From: Ganoderma boninense | Taxonomy: Eukaryota > Basidiomycota > Agaricomycetes > Polyporales > Polyporaceae | NCBI GenBank assembly: GCA_002900995.3 | Contig: CM035307.1 | Span: 1,054,001-1,118,000 of the forward strand | Reading direction: 5' to 3' | DNA: 64,000 bases | In this document: positions 9,143-21,190 of the stretch, in pieces | Position numbering within the stretch: the first letter of the stretch is position 1 | Layout: each line of letters starts with the position of its first letter | Notes under the pieces: model-generated | What the model was told of the DNA's origin: nothing | Seen by the model: only the letters and a program-made list of their open reading frames with translations | Database searches by the model: none | Position numbers and translations under genes: made by a program

Positions 9143-11576
9143 ATGGCCCTGGACAGTGCACCCAGCCCTGACGAGTCCGGAGGCACCTCTAAACAGGCGT
9201 TTTCGCTGGAGAACATCCTCAGCGATGGCCATGAAAACATCGAACATCTCGCGAGCACCTCCAACGAAGGTACGGCTTCTGCCAGCGGATGGGACGAGGA
9301 AGGTGGCCAGGAGCACGTCGCTTTGGGGTTCTGTGTGGAGTGCGAAGGTTCGTCTCGTCGCTAGAAGGCCCAGAGCGGACGTAACTCAATAGACTGTGCG
9401 GGTGCCATCAAAAGACCAGCCGGCGCAGGTTTTCTGTGAGACTTGCTCGGACAATTTTTGTGAGGTCTGCTTCGCCGCACAGCATCGGAAGGGTTCCCGT
9501 AAACGCCACGCCAGCAAGCCCCTGTCGGGACCGCAGGAGAAGAAAGCCAGGGTGGACAACGGCGCGCCGGCATCCACGCTCGTAGAAAATGGCGACCAGG
9601 TGCGCTAGCCCGAATTTCCTGCATTACAACCAATGTAGCTTAATAGTGATGTTGTTTAGATGCATGTGGATGATGCAGCTGCAGACGACTCGGACGAAGA
9701 GCTAGAACAGGCTGCGACTGAGGCGGCGGCTTCGAAGATGGACATCGTCCTCTCCTCACAACCTGCTCCCGGTTCGGCCGTCGGGGAGTGGTTCATCGAG
9801 CGAGCAAAATACATCCCCATGCGTCTGTCGCTCTCAGAGCGGAAGTTCCTGAGACTGCTTGAAGCCGCCCTCAACGTCTCCGAATACACAGACAAGATCG
9901 ACACCATAGGTTTCGGTCTCTCCAAGGCAAAGCGTATCGTCCAGCAGATCCGAGAACTTTGCGCCATCCTGTCCGGTCTCGTTCTATCCGCCGACTACAA
10001 ACAGGGCCAGGAGTTGTTCCAGGACCGCGACTTCCAGTCTAACGAGGACTTCTACCAGAAAATATTCGAGCTCGGTCGGCGTCACAAAATCATGAACCCG
10101 GACAAGATGAGGTCGACGTACGGGAAGCTGATCTATCTCCTCCAGGTAACCGACCCCGGCCCTTCGTCAATACCGGACTAACAATCTTGCCCGGATTAGG
10201 ACAGTCAAACGCCTGAAGTCAAGGACCTGCTCAGCTTCTCCTGCGTCAAGCCGATCCACACCGTCTACAATGTCCTCGAAGAGCACGAGGCGCTCGATCT
10301 TCTTCGAGATGACCTAATCTCTGTCGCCACCAAGGAGATATACTCAGAAGACCGCTCCCGCCGCGAGATCCAGCGCGACATCAAGAGCAAGGAGCGGGCG
10401 ATCGAGACGCTCTCGTCCAAGTACTCGCGCTCGGCCTCTCGCAGGAGCAGGTCCGGCAATGCATCTACAGCATCGGGGACAACCACGCGTTCCTGCGCAC
10501 AAACCGCGACCCGTGCGACCGCATGATCGCGTATCTGAAGCAGTACTTCCACGCGACGAACCCCAAGGACCCGAAAAGCAGCCTCGCGATCAAGATGGGC
10601 AAGGGCGGCGCGCGGCTCACGCACGACCACCAGAAGCAGTATGCGTACGTGCTCCAGAGTCTGACGCTCTGGCGCGAGATCTTGCACGGTGAGTTTGCCC
10701 GCTGATGCCCGCGAATCTAATCCAATCCATGGACAAGGGGACGGGGCGGGCTGACTAGCGACTGTCGTTCCATAGACATGTTCCACCTGTGGACCCTGGC
10801 CGAGCAAGATCTCCTCAACGAGAACGTGCCATACCGTCTGCGGGATACCGGCCAGGGCCTGAACCGCGTCCAAGCGGCGCCGAAGACCTCCCGCATGATG
10901 CACGCCATCCTCAACCGCGCCCAGCGCAGCATCGGTTCCTGGGTCGGGTCCTCGGTGATCCACATGGGGGACCACAACGTCCCGAACGCCCTCATGTTCA
11001 TCGGTACGTTATCTCCCTCGGCCAGACCACCCCGCCCCTCCCTGCTCGCTGATGCTGTAATCCGCTCGGATGCTAATTGATTCTCATCCTCATCCGCATT
11101 CCGCATCGATGTCGGCGTCGGTCACGGTGGCGCAGACAAATACTCCCAGGTGTACCGCATACTGCTCCCGATCTGCAACACGCTCTCGCAGATCCCGCGT
11201 CTGGTGGAGAACCCGGCGCTCCGTTCCTACATCGACGATGAGTGGGGATCGGCCGAGGGCCTGAGTCGCGAGATCTTGGCTGACTTCTTCCGTCACGGGT
11301 TCGATGGTTCCGGGGCTGGCAACTATTTCGATGCGGGTACGTGGCCCTTGCACAATGAGTCAGTCGGTCGCTCGCCATAATTAATGGGTCCTTTTGCCTA
11401 CTCAGGGTCGTGTATCGACGGACGGCTGACGAGTGCGTGGAACTGGTGTTCCACCCTCGAAAAGAAGCGCTTCTTCCCCATCTTCCTCTTGACGGGTATG
11501 TTTTTCCACCCCGGTCTTCGATACTTTTTTGCTCATCCAGGCTACAGGTTTCGTTGGCTTCGACGGAGACTGGTAG
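9143..11576 (+). CDS. UPF0652/DUF2009 family protein with N-terminal B-box-like zinc finger (apparent frameshift)
   Basis: The protein starts at MALDSAPSPDESGG. After an acidic leader come paired Cys (CVECEDQPAQVFCETCSDNFCEVC) followed by His-rich AAQHRKGSRKRHA, a B-box-type zinc-binding pattern split by an intron (GAA G|AC). The long helical core follows: FIERAKYIPMRLSLSERKFL, FGLSKAKRIVQQIRELCAIL, FQSNEDFYQKIFELGRRHK, MNPDKMRSTYGKLIYLLQ, then IAYLKQYFHATNP, MGKGGARLTHDHQKQY, the conserved region ending PNALMFID, YSQVYRILLPICNT, and a short C-terminus GFVGFDGDW. This matches the conserved eukaryotic UPF0652/DUF2009 family, whose biochemical role is not established. All joins fit standard introns except one: near 10433 the reading frame must shift from SSKYSRS to GLSQEQVRQC. 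A lost G (GG instead of GGG) would explain it. Confidence 0.85.
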
Positions 11577-11827
11577 AATATAGAGAGCAATCATGTTACC
11601 TTGCATACTACAGCCACCCATCCAGCATCATAGACCGCTTTCGCACTGCTGTGTTACATTGTCTGAGGATACATACAACATGTCTACTAGTCTAGCACAC
11701 GTAGATTTGTACCCCAACTACCAATCATCTCCGTAATCCAGACGTGGGTACAGGAAGAACCACAGCGGCTGTCCTGACGTCAGCCATTTTGCATCACCAC
11801 ACGCCCGAGACCGCAACCCCAAGACAC

Positions 11828-13502
11828 TCAGGCAACAGCAACCTGCGCTGCAACAGGAGGCGTCTCGATACCAACCGCAGCAACAGCAGCAGCAGCAGCA
11901 CCGTTGGCGGTAGCATCCGCAGAGGAGGCACCCGCAGCGGCATTCGCACCGCTCTTCTTTCGGCTCGCGGAGACCGTCTCGAGGACGCTCGCGAGGCCGG
12001 ACTTCCACGCCTGCAACCGCTTCTCGAGGAGCTCCCACTGTTCCCGCTCGAACGCACGGGCAGTGGCGCGCGTGACGTGCAGCGTCTGCGTGGTCTGGGA
12101 GAGCTTGCCCGAGATAAGACCTGCTCTGAATGACTGAGATACGAAATGCGCAAGGGGCGATCAGCGGATGCGTGGAGTCGCCTAAGAACGCAGCTAGGAC
12201 GTACCATCTATGACCCAGGACTCGACCTGCGACGGCTCAACTTGGAGCGCCGATGCGATGACAGAGTAGGGGACGTCCCGGCCGATGTTCTGGAAGCCGA
12301 GTGTGGCGAGGGTGACGAGGCGCATTTTACGTTCGAGCTGTACGTTGTAAAACTCTGCGAGGGAGCGTTGAGATCGATTGCAGACCATTGGGGTGAAGGA
12401 ACGCGTGTACGTACCGTACTTGGAGAAAGCGTCGGAGTGGCTCGCGGCCCACTCCTTGTATTGCGCGAGACCGTCGTTCAAGAAGATCTTGAGCAGCGAG
12501 AAGAGCTCGTGGTCCTTGAGGGCGACAACGGCTTCAAGGCGGAAAAGGGCGTCGAAGTCAAAGTAGGTGGGGAGGCGGACGGCGGTGACAATAGCATCGA
12601 TTGCTGCATTTTGAGCTTCGGGTGATGTGGGAGGTAGTGAGCGGATGTAGGCAAGTTGGTACTGTTGTGATACAAGACTTTCGAAGAGATGTAAGCACTG
12701 CACGAAAGAATAGCGCGGGTACGGACTTACGATTCCCGTGAATTCTTATATGCGTCTGCAACGAGCTTGATGAAGCCGCTCTTCTCCTCTGGAGTAATCT
12801 CCCATTCTGAGAGCCACTTCTCGATCTCAGATTGGGAGAGACCAAGGGCGTCAAGGTCATCATTCGCATCCGCGAGAGTTAGGAGGGTCCGGTATACGGG
12901 TAAGCGAAGGCCAGAACGTCGAGGAATAGCGTTAAAGATATTCGAGAGTCTATGAGAGTAATAATGAGTTTGGACCATACGGGGTGGGAGCGACAAGGAC
13001 GCACATCCGGTATCTGGCGGAGGTCTGGTCGGAAGAGTTATGGATGGTGTTGAGAAGAGTTAAGAGTTGTGATCTGGTTTCAGGTTCATAGAGAGGGTAA
13101 AGGGCGAGGAAATGGGAGAAGAGGAGGTTGAAAAAGCCTTCGATCTCTGCAACGAACCATAAAGAGATTTTCGAGATGAGATAACTCGGCAAAGACGCAC
13201 CCTTCTCCGAACCATCTCCAAGACCTTTCACTTCCGCAAGGACCGAGGTGAACACCTTCTTTCGCCTGTCCTCATCCTCCTCAATTGGCTTCTGTCCCTC
13301 CGGTGTGACCAACGAATCGTGGAACGGTTGGATGTATGCAGGCCGTCCGTCCTCGGGTCGGGCACGCGCCAAGTAATTGACGAGCTCAAGGATCTAGTGC
13401 GATACGTCTCAGTATGTGTCTCATGGAGATTGTATGCATTCAGCATACCTGCTCCTCGAAGGTGCCCTCTGCGAAGATGGATATTGAGTCTGTTGCGGCC
13501 AT
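11828..13502 (-). CDS. Translation initiation factor eIF3 subunit M
   Basis: eIF3m is a PCI-domain subunit of the eIF3 complex that helps recruit the 43S preinitiation complex to mRNA. The product runs from MAATDSISIFAEGTFEEQ through FFNLLFSHFLALYPLYEPET and YRMLSNIFNAIPRRSGLRL. The PCI domain includes FDFDALFRLEAVVALKDHE, VQLERKMRLVTLATLGFQN, DVPYSVIASALQVEPSQVE and VIDAIRAGLISGKLSQ. It ends in a family-typical helix (FEREQWELLEKRLQAWKSG) and an alanine-rich tail from a GCA/GCT-repeat stretch. At least five introns are inferred. It is divergent from MDM34. Confidence 0.92.
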
Positions 13503-14046
13503 TTTTTGATCGGTGCACTCGCCCAAGGCAAGAAAGCGCGAAATTGAGAGGTACGCAGGAGGACAACAGAGACAAACAACGCATCTCAAATCTTCGATCA
13601 CTTCTGTGAGGCGCTCATCATTTGCCCCGCAAAATCCGAGGCACGTTCTCAGAACATATGAAAACCAGGGCTCTACAGAGATTTCATTGCACAGTGCGCC
13701 AGCCGAACCCGCACAGAACATGCCAGCGTGTGCTGCACAGCGAGGCGAAGAGCGTCCAGGATTGGCACTGGACGGAAGGGGCGAGCCGGGGAAGGCATTC
13801 CGTGCCGCTGAGTTTCGCAAGCCTCGACACGATCATCCCCGTCCCCACTATGTCATCCCTCCGCTGACCTCTCTCTAGGCTGGCCTTTCCTCTTCCCTGG
13901 CGACAGCCCACCCCACCCACTAGACTAGAACTAGAAACGCTTCACATCACACTCGTACTCTGCCTGCTGTTGCTGGACACACATTCACGAAGGCTTCGGT
14001 CTCTTATCAGCGCACTTATGCCAATTTCTAAACCTCCCTCGCCTCC
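13503..14046. other. Divergent promoter region, eIF3m / MDM34
   Basis: About 540 bp lie between two start codons facing away from each other. Open frames here have no family resemblance and look accidental. Confidence 0.45.
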
Positions 14047-16345
14047 ATGTCATTCACCTTCAAATGGCCCCGTTTCTCAGAACAGTTCCACACCAATGCC
14101 ACACAGATGCTCGAGTCCGCCCTCAACAAGGGCAACAAGCCCCCGGTCATAGCAGACAGGATCGAGGTCGTTGAGCTCGAGATGGGCACGCAAGTGCGTA
14201 TACATCCAGGTATGCGTTCCTGTTCGTGGTGCTGACAGACCGTTCTACGTCTTAGCCTCCTGAGCTGGAGATACGTGATATCGGGGAGCTGACGATGGAC
14301 CAATTCCGCGGTATTTTTCGTCTGACATATGCTGGAGATGCTCATATCGTCTTGAGGACCAAGGTTCAGGTGCGTTCTTCCTCCAGTCGATACAATCCAT
14401 TATCCCGACGCGCCACACTGCTAGGCCAACCCTTTGAACCATAAACAACCTGATATCCATCTCATGGGCGGGTCGCGCGGCATGCTTGCCGCCAAACATG
14501 GTCTGGTCGTCCCCATGCTCCTCCGGCTCTCCCACTTCCGCCTCAACTCATACGTCGTCCTCGTCGTCTCCCGCCAAAAGGGCATCACACTCGTCTTCAA
14601 GACGGACCCCCTGCAGAACGTCGACATCAACAGCACGTTCGACTCCATTGCCGTCATCCAGAAGTTCATCCAGCGCGAGATCGAGGGCCAGCTCCGCCAG
14701 ATGTTCCGCGAGGACCTGCCAGGCATCATACACCGCCTCAGTCAACAGTGGGTCAAGGCCAAAGTCGAGGCGCCATACCTGGCAAAGAATCCAGTCGCGG
14801 CGGGCCCGGCCATGTCGCGCTCGCGGAGCCTCGACGCCGCCTCGACGTTGGACCCTGGATCCTATCGCATTCCCCGCATGCCCGCTGTCGGGCTTTCGCC
14901 CACTCTGGCGAGCCTCCCCCGCCGTCCGTCCTCGTTCGCGTTCATCCCTCGCCCTCGTTCGCCGTCCGCGCGCTCCGTGTCTGGTGTCGGAAGGCGGCCC
15001 GCGTCCTCGCTCTTATCCTCTCCTGTCTCGCGCGTGGCATCCCAAAATGTAACGCACCCACCAGTCCAAGATGGCCCGACCTCATTTCCGGAGATCGAGA
15101 ATTACGATCCAACGTACGGCATGCGGCCCGAAGGCATCCCAAACAAGAGCACGTTCGGAGGCCTCCGCAACCTCTTTGGCCCAAGCAAAGGCCTTGCAGA
15201 CCTCGCAGAGGAGGGGAGCGAGATTGACGGCTGGGCGGACGATATGGCTTCTCCCGATCCCAGCATATGGGAAGACTTCCTCTCGGACGGCGGCAACGTC
15301 GGCCCATCTGTGTCTGAAGCTGGGGATGTCCCTGAATACGAAACGGTCCCTGCGGTCGGCGGTGGTACGATTACTCGTCCGCGAGTATACCACTCCCAGT
15401 CCCAGATTCATGTCCAGTCTCCAAACGGCGATGTCGACGACGAACCCCACACCTTCCGGCGGCATCCGGCTTCTCAGCCTACCTCTCCGTCAGGCATGCG
15501 ATCACCTTCACGTCCCACATCCCTCTACAACCCCTACTTTGCAAGGATGTCTACTTTATACGAGTCCGACTTTGATGTACATCCATATTCCAAACCGTCC
15601 TATGCGGCAGAGTCCTCGGCAGAACCTCTCAGACGAGTCCAGTCGATTCCGCCCGTCCCCTCCCTTGACCATTCTCCTTTCGTACGCCCCTCCAGTCCTG
15701 CAAGTCTCCAAACCCAGCCGTCGCGCTCGAGTGACATGACCCACTCTGTGCCGACTCCGCCCCCGCCGGAGGAGGAGCAGAACCTCAACCTCGGTGTGCG
15801 CATTGGGCGCCCGCGGCGGCTTTCCGCGACGTCCTCGAACCTCGACACGTTCTCCGCGAGCTCGTACGAGCAGCATCACCACCCGCATCCCGGAGCCCAA
15901 GATCGTGCTCCGTCCGACGCTCAACGGCAGCATCTCCAAGCTCTCGACGCTCTCCCACTCGAACCACACCCTCTCGCCCTACACACGCACCGTCGAGCAC
16001 TTCACCGTCCGTTCCGTCCCCCCGCGCGACGCGGGCATGGCGGGCCCCGCCTCCGCCGTCGAGCGGCAGCCGGTCAAGGCGCGCCGTAAGCGGCTGCACC
16101 GGCTGGGCAAGAAGCCCGCGAAGCCCCCGGAGGCGGTAGCGTTCAACGGAAGCGGGGAAGGGGGCCTGTTCGACGAGAGCGAGGGAAGCGTCGACCTGCC
16201 GTCGTCGCCTGGCTCGCCGGCGCCGCCCTCCGAGTTCGACGCGTCCGAGATGGACGTGTACTTCCGCAAGCGCGACGACCTGATCCCCAGGTACCCGAAC
16301 CTCCACCCGTCGCATGTTCGCCGACGAGTGGCGCACCCGTCATGA
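14047..16345 (+). CDS. MDM34: ERMES complex subunit MDM34 (apparent frameshift near the 3' end)
   Basis: MDM34 is the mitochondrial outer-membrane subunit of ERMES, which tethers ER to mitochondria and moves phospholipids through SMP domains. The start [18 protein letters not shown], then [58 protein letters not shown] and [19 protein letters not shown], is almost exactly the family consensus and spans the SMP domain (to about residue 200). Two short introns with GTGCGT donors interrupt it at about 14194 and 14369. A long Ser/Pro-rich, disordered region follows, then [15 protein letters not shown]. Near 15865 the frame must shift by one base to reach [16 protein letters not shown] and [18 protein letters not shown], which are also family-typical. 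An extra T at 15865 would explain this. The last 30 residues are less certain. Confidence 0.9.
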
Positions 16346-16786
16346 CCCTTCACGATGTCCCCGGTCCGCCTGGCCTTTTTCCCCTTCTCTTCGCTTTGCT
16401 TCTCTTCTTCCTTCGCCTCGCGCCGTCTCCGCATCTCAACATTGCGCGTCGGACCATCCCGCAATCACGATGTCCCCATCTTCGTCTTCATCTTCGTCTT
16501 CATCTTCATCTCCGCTTGCATCTTCATCCATCATCGTACTGGACCCCCATCCGTAGTTCGTGTACTGTTGTTACTGTAGCCTTCCCCCGCTCATCGTGGT
16601 AATTTGCAATTGTAGAGCACGTCCCGGCCGCGCCGCTTCCCAATTTACTCGCTTGCCGTCGCTTGTGCACGGGCCCTCGAAGCTTGAACCTTGATCCACG
16701 CGCCATTCATGTACGGTCGGTGCCGCTGCTGCCGTCACCGCCACCGTCGCTTCTGCGGGGGCGGGGCCATGGCCACTCCACTGGTC
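16346..16786. other. Convergent intergenic region, MDM34 / VIR 3' ends
   Basis: Apart from the hexamer tract nothing is seen. It should hold the 3' UTRs and poly(A) signals of both converging genes. Confidence 0.4.
16477..16530. repeat. Short imperfect (TCTTCA/TCTTCG) hexamer tract
   Basis: About nine imperfect copies of a TCTTC[AG] hexamer on the plus strand, in the convergent gap between MDM34 and the Virilizer-type gene. It is a pyrimidine-rich microsatellite downstream of MDM34 with no coding role seen. Confidence 0.7.
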
Positions 16787-19700
16787 TCACATCGGGTTGA
16801 ACGGTGGCCCGAGCTGCGGGAACGTCTCGGGGAATTGCATTCCACTAGGTGCCATGTTAATGTTTACGCCTACTCCAGTGGCAGTGGCTACTGCGGCAGC
16901 AGCAGCAGCAGCCTGCGCGGCCGCGGCCGGCGTGACAGGGACAACGAGGGGGTCTAACGTAGGCGAGCTCGCGCTCTCGAAGTCCTGAGGGTATAAAGAA
17001 AAAAAAAAGATACACGAGCGATTAGCGGGCGGGACATACAAGGGGTCAGGCGACCATCGCTACACCTACGTCCACATGCATGCTCGGGAGCCTGCTTGTG
17101 TTGGCGCGCGCAGAGGACTGGCGCAGCTGCCTGAAGTCGTTGTTCAGGTACGTTTTCGTCAGCCCGGTCGCGGCCGGGGAACGGAGCAGGGTGGGAGGGG
17201 AGACGGAGATGAGGCCGAACACGTCCTGGTTCAGCGCGCGGCGCGGGGGCGTGGAGGGGGTGGGCGTGTGCTGGCGGAGGATGTCTTCGAGGTGATGCAC
17301 CGAGAGCTCTACTGTGTCCGAGAGACTCGTGGCGGGCGGAGGCGCTTCCTCGCCGCCACCGAAGACGAGTACGTTGGACGCCGCATCCAGACGTTCGATC
17401 CAATCTGCGGGCAGCGTGGCCTTCAGACGGTCTTGGAATTTGCTGTACTGGTCGAAGGAGAGCGTTGATAGCTCACCCATACGAGTGATCGTCGACGCCG
17501 TCTTCGCGGTCCACTCCATCAGGGCTACGAGGGATTGGGCAGCGTCACCCTCGACAGGCACCGGGTGTTCCGCGAGGTCCAGCACCAGCCGTCCGATCTC
17601 GGGGGTGAGTTTCGAAGGGTCCAAGTAGGAAGGCGTGATGGTCTCGAGGATCTTCACCGATCGCTCTAGTCGCCGCTCGAGCAAGCTGACGGTGAGCTCT
17701 GGGGTCTGGAAGGACCGCCAGAGAGCGACCACTAACGCAAAGCGCATCTCATTGTCGAAGACCTCGTAGCTCGAGACCACGCTATCTACGACTTCTCCAA
17801 AATGGAGCGGGGTCAAGTTGAGGTCGAGCAGCGTGAGGAACACCGCCGCGAGGTTATGAGGCGCGTCCTCGGAAGCAGCCAGGCCGTCGAGGACCCAACT
17901 TGCACAGGGGCCTTGGAGCACATCGGCGAAGAATCGGAAGAATAGAGCTACCTGGGCATGAGCGATGATCCGTTGGGTGTCGGAAAGTGAGTAGTCCAAA
18001 AGCGTCTGGACGGCCTGCGACATGTCCTTGACCTCCTCCACTAGCAACCAATCTCCAATGCCAATGCTGCCCTGGTCGAGTTCAACAAGGCGCCGCACGA
18101 AGTGTACTTTGTTCTCCGTATCGAGGGCATGGCAGAAGACCCATAGCTCGTGCAGCATGGCAGGGAGAACGCGCTGGACCCAGAGAGTGCGTTGTTCCTC
18201 CGGGCTGTCCTGGGATGGGAACGACGGAGTCGAGTAGGAAGAAGACCTGGAGAAGATGGTGGGTGGGGTCGAGCCCGTAGCTGCTAAGACCGTGTTGAAG
18301 GAGGGTACGAAGGACGACTTGTGCTCCTGGCTTGCCACAGCTCGCCTCAGAATCTTGCGAGACGAGTATTTGAGCAAGGTCCAGGCAAGACTGCCGAGCT
18401 TCCTGAGCAGCTGCCGAGGGTTGACTAAATGGAGAGTAGGACATGTCGGCTGCGTCCGCACAAGAGAATAGGTCGGCGACGTTAGTCGTCAATATTCGTA
18501 GAGCACGAGAGGGAAGGGGATAAGGGGGGAGGAGGCGGATGAGGAGTTGGAGAGTGTCGTCGGCGATAAAGAACAGTTGTGCCATCACGTCCTGAGCCCT
18601 CCTCGATGGAATTGCAAGCAGAGAGAAGTGAGAGCGAATGTCGTCGACCACGGGCGCGAGCAGATCGCACAAAGCCGTGATGAAACTGCAATTGGCCTCT
18701 TCCCAGAAGTCGTCAAGAACCTTGAACTCCTCGTCTTCGTCCAACTCTCGTTGCAAGTAAGCCAAAGCCACCCGAAGCGTCCGTAGACTGCTGAAGGTCG
18801 ATGGGCGCTCCATCGGGCGTAGGACCTCGTCGACCGCTCCGGAAAACCCGTCATCGACAACAAAGGCAGCCTGACGTATGGACGCCCGTTCGTCATCCGT
18901 AATGACCAGGTTCGAAGTGCCGATATTGAGCACAGTCTTGACGAAGTTCGGCCGAAGGAAAGCGCGAGGGATCTTCGCGAGACTGATGAGAACGTGCTCC
19001 GAGTCAATCGCGGCCTGGGTTGGAGGATCGTCGGTGTCGCCGTCTGTCATACACTCCAGACGGAAAGTCATCTGCTTCAACAGCAGCAGATGGTTTACCA
19101 TCTATGAAATAGCAGCGATTAGCTTACGCCAAGGGTGGATGAGCACGTTGGTCCTACCTCCCGATAGCCATCAATGCCTTGCCAAATCCGCAATATGCCT
19201 AGCGTTTGTGCTCTACAGCGCTCATCTGGAAGGCTGTCTGACCACGAATATACCGCCAGAACGCAAGCAACCCCGAGATAAGCTCTGACGAATGCCACAA
19301 ACTCATCCTGAGCCGGAAGAGTGGAAGGTTTTCGATGTGACAACAGACGAGGTAACGAGACTGGCAGCACAGGGTTTTCAGCCAAACTAGCAACGAGCTC
19401 GTCATGAGTAATCATAGACTCCAGCCAAATGCCAAATGACTGTTCTTCGGTCCCGATGTCTCTGAGCAGTGCAGCTGCAGCTACAAAGTCGCCCTGAGTA
19501 TTGGCTAATGCGTCGCCCAGAATTGGCCAGCTTCGTATCCTCATCGTCAGCTGCCTTGCCGCCGTCCGTACCGCATCTTCGTTGTTTGGATTCTCGGATA
19601 TTGACGTCAGAACTTCGTGAAACCAGTCAGTATTGAGGTGCATCGCAATGTCAACGTTTGAAGACGCATGTAAGAGTCTTAGAAGTGTCGTCTCATCTTC

Positions 19701-20797
19701 CAGCGTCGAAGGTTCAAAGACCTTTTGGAGATCTATAGCGTCCTACAATGTTGTTCGGTTGTGTCTTTTATCTGCAATGAGAAAAGAGCTCACTAGTAAA
19801 CTTCTAGCCATGAATGGAGTCTGACAAGCAGCGTGGCATAGGAGACTAGCAACGAGGTAAGTTCGGCTGGGATCCTTGTCCTGGTCGTAGAGGTAAATAA
19901 CGAGCTCGAGTTACTAACTGGCGGTCATGCGTACCTTGACATTTACACATCGTGCCACTCTCTCAGCGAAACTGCGCAAGCTTTCTGACGAAACATCGTC
20001 AGCCACAGGACGGGAAGTTAACTTGAATGCTCTCTCGAGGTCAAACTCATTTGAGTCGTCTTCGAGGTCGGCATACAGATAGGGGAAGTCTGGTGAATCC
20101 CAGTCATCGTTGGACGGCTTGAGACAAAATACAAGGCGGATAGCGAGTTCCAGCTCCGGCGCATCAGGAATAAGCTTCAGCAACTCCCGCGCAAGCTGAG
20201 TTGGATCTCGCGCGTTGGCAGGGTCGAGCGCTGACGGTAGCGGTGTTGTGGCGATGGAGGGCAGGGGTCGCGGCTCGTATGCTTGTGGTGTAGTAGGTGC
20301 GTCTGACACAATGTCCCCGTAAATAGCCATAGACACGGACTGAAACGTCCCCTTCACGATCATTAGACGCGTTGCATACTGTGCTGACGCGTCAGCGCAT
20401 GCGCATACAGTCAGCGGGGACCTCACCTCAGCACCCATGTTCACCGCAAAATCCCTCTGACCTCCTGCGTAAGCGATAGATGTCGGCACAAGGGCATTGG
20501 ATGGTTTCGGCTTTTCCTTGGTGTTCGGACCAGTGACCGGATGTGCATTGAAGAATATGTCCAGGAAGAACGCATCTGGCTCCGTTCGACTGCGGCGGTG
20601 GCTTATCAGCTTATGCTCTCGGGCCGACGAGTCTCAGTAAGTGGTGCTTACCTGACAGTATCGGGGGATTGCGCGAATGGCTTGGTGTCTGAGGGAAATA
20701 TACGGATCGTCTGAACGCGCACCGGGGAGGAGAACCGGATTGCGGCCAGGCCACCCTGTTCGGAGGGTTCAAGGGTGCACCATTGTAATAGGACCAT
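16787..20797 (-). CDS. Virilizer/VIRMA-like protein (m6A writer accessory subunit)
   Basis: Virilizer/VIRMA is the scaffold of the m6A mRNA methyltransferase accessory complex in animals and plants, and related proteins occur in fungi. The start at 20797 (MVLLQWCTLEPSEQGG) leads into AAIRFSSPVRVQTIRIFPSD, then after an intron TEPDAFFLDIFFNAHPVTG, and later SVSMAIYGDIV. These match the order and spacing of the Virilizer N-terminal domain (V.F..PV.V.E.R.IP, F.LD.FFNN, L..AIYG). The remaining 1,000 or so residues are helical repeats without recognised motifs (RALRILTTNVADLFSC, LPAMLHELWVFCHALDTEN, VVALWRSFQTPELTVSLLE). They end in a disordered tail and, after a final intron, an alanine-rich segment (VTPAAAAQAAAAAAAVATA). 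One intron (18210-18246) would be only 37 nt. The gene is divergent from the Orm gene. The family call rests on the N-terminal domain only. Confidence 0.68.
20383..20396. other. Perfect 14-bp palindrome with ACGCGT core inside a VIR intron
   Basis: GCTGACGCGTCAGC is a perfect inverted palindrome containing the MCB hexamer. A second ACGCGT lies about 20 bp away in the adjacent exon. It could be a factor site or chance. Confidence 0.4.
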
Positions 20798-21190
20798 TCT
20801 TCGGCAAGTAGACGTTCGAAAACAAAGTTACACGGACTAATAACACAGAAAAGCAAGAACAGCGGGAAGAGTGGGGAAGTCGCAGACCGAGAGCAGGGGA
20901 TCCTGGGAGTGGTGGAAGACGAATGCAGCCTGTCGCTCGGAGGCAGATGACATCGTCGGACCTACAGTGGGCGCTTCGCCAGGCGCAGCATGGTTATGGG
21001 CGCTTCCTGATTAGACGACCTCGGCCAGTGCTGCCGGCCCAGAGTTGCAGCAGAGGGCACGACGACGCTCTCGTCCCTGCCATCCTTGTGCTACTGCGTT
21101 CATCACGCCACATCCGCCGTTCTTTCCTTCTGGATCCCTACACCCCAGCCGCCTTTCGAGCGCACAATCCCTTCACTTTTCCCTCCCACC
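20798..21190. other. Divergent promoter region, VIR / ORM
   Basis: About 390 bp between divergent start codons. No motif is called with confidence; the last 70 bp before the Orm start are pyrimidine-rich, typical of fungal promoters. Confidence 0.4.

Noticed and set aside
11850..11905. CAG/CAA repeat suggesting a polyglutamine gene on the plus strand
   Set aside because: It is the reverse strand of the alanine-rich eIF3m C-terminus.
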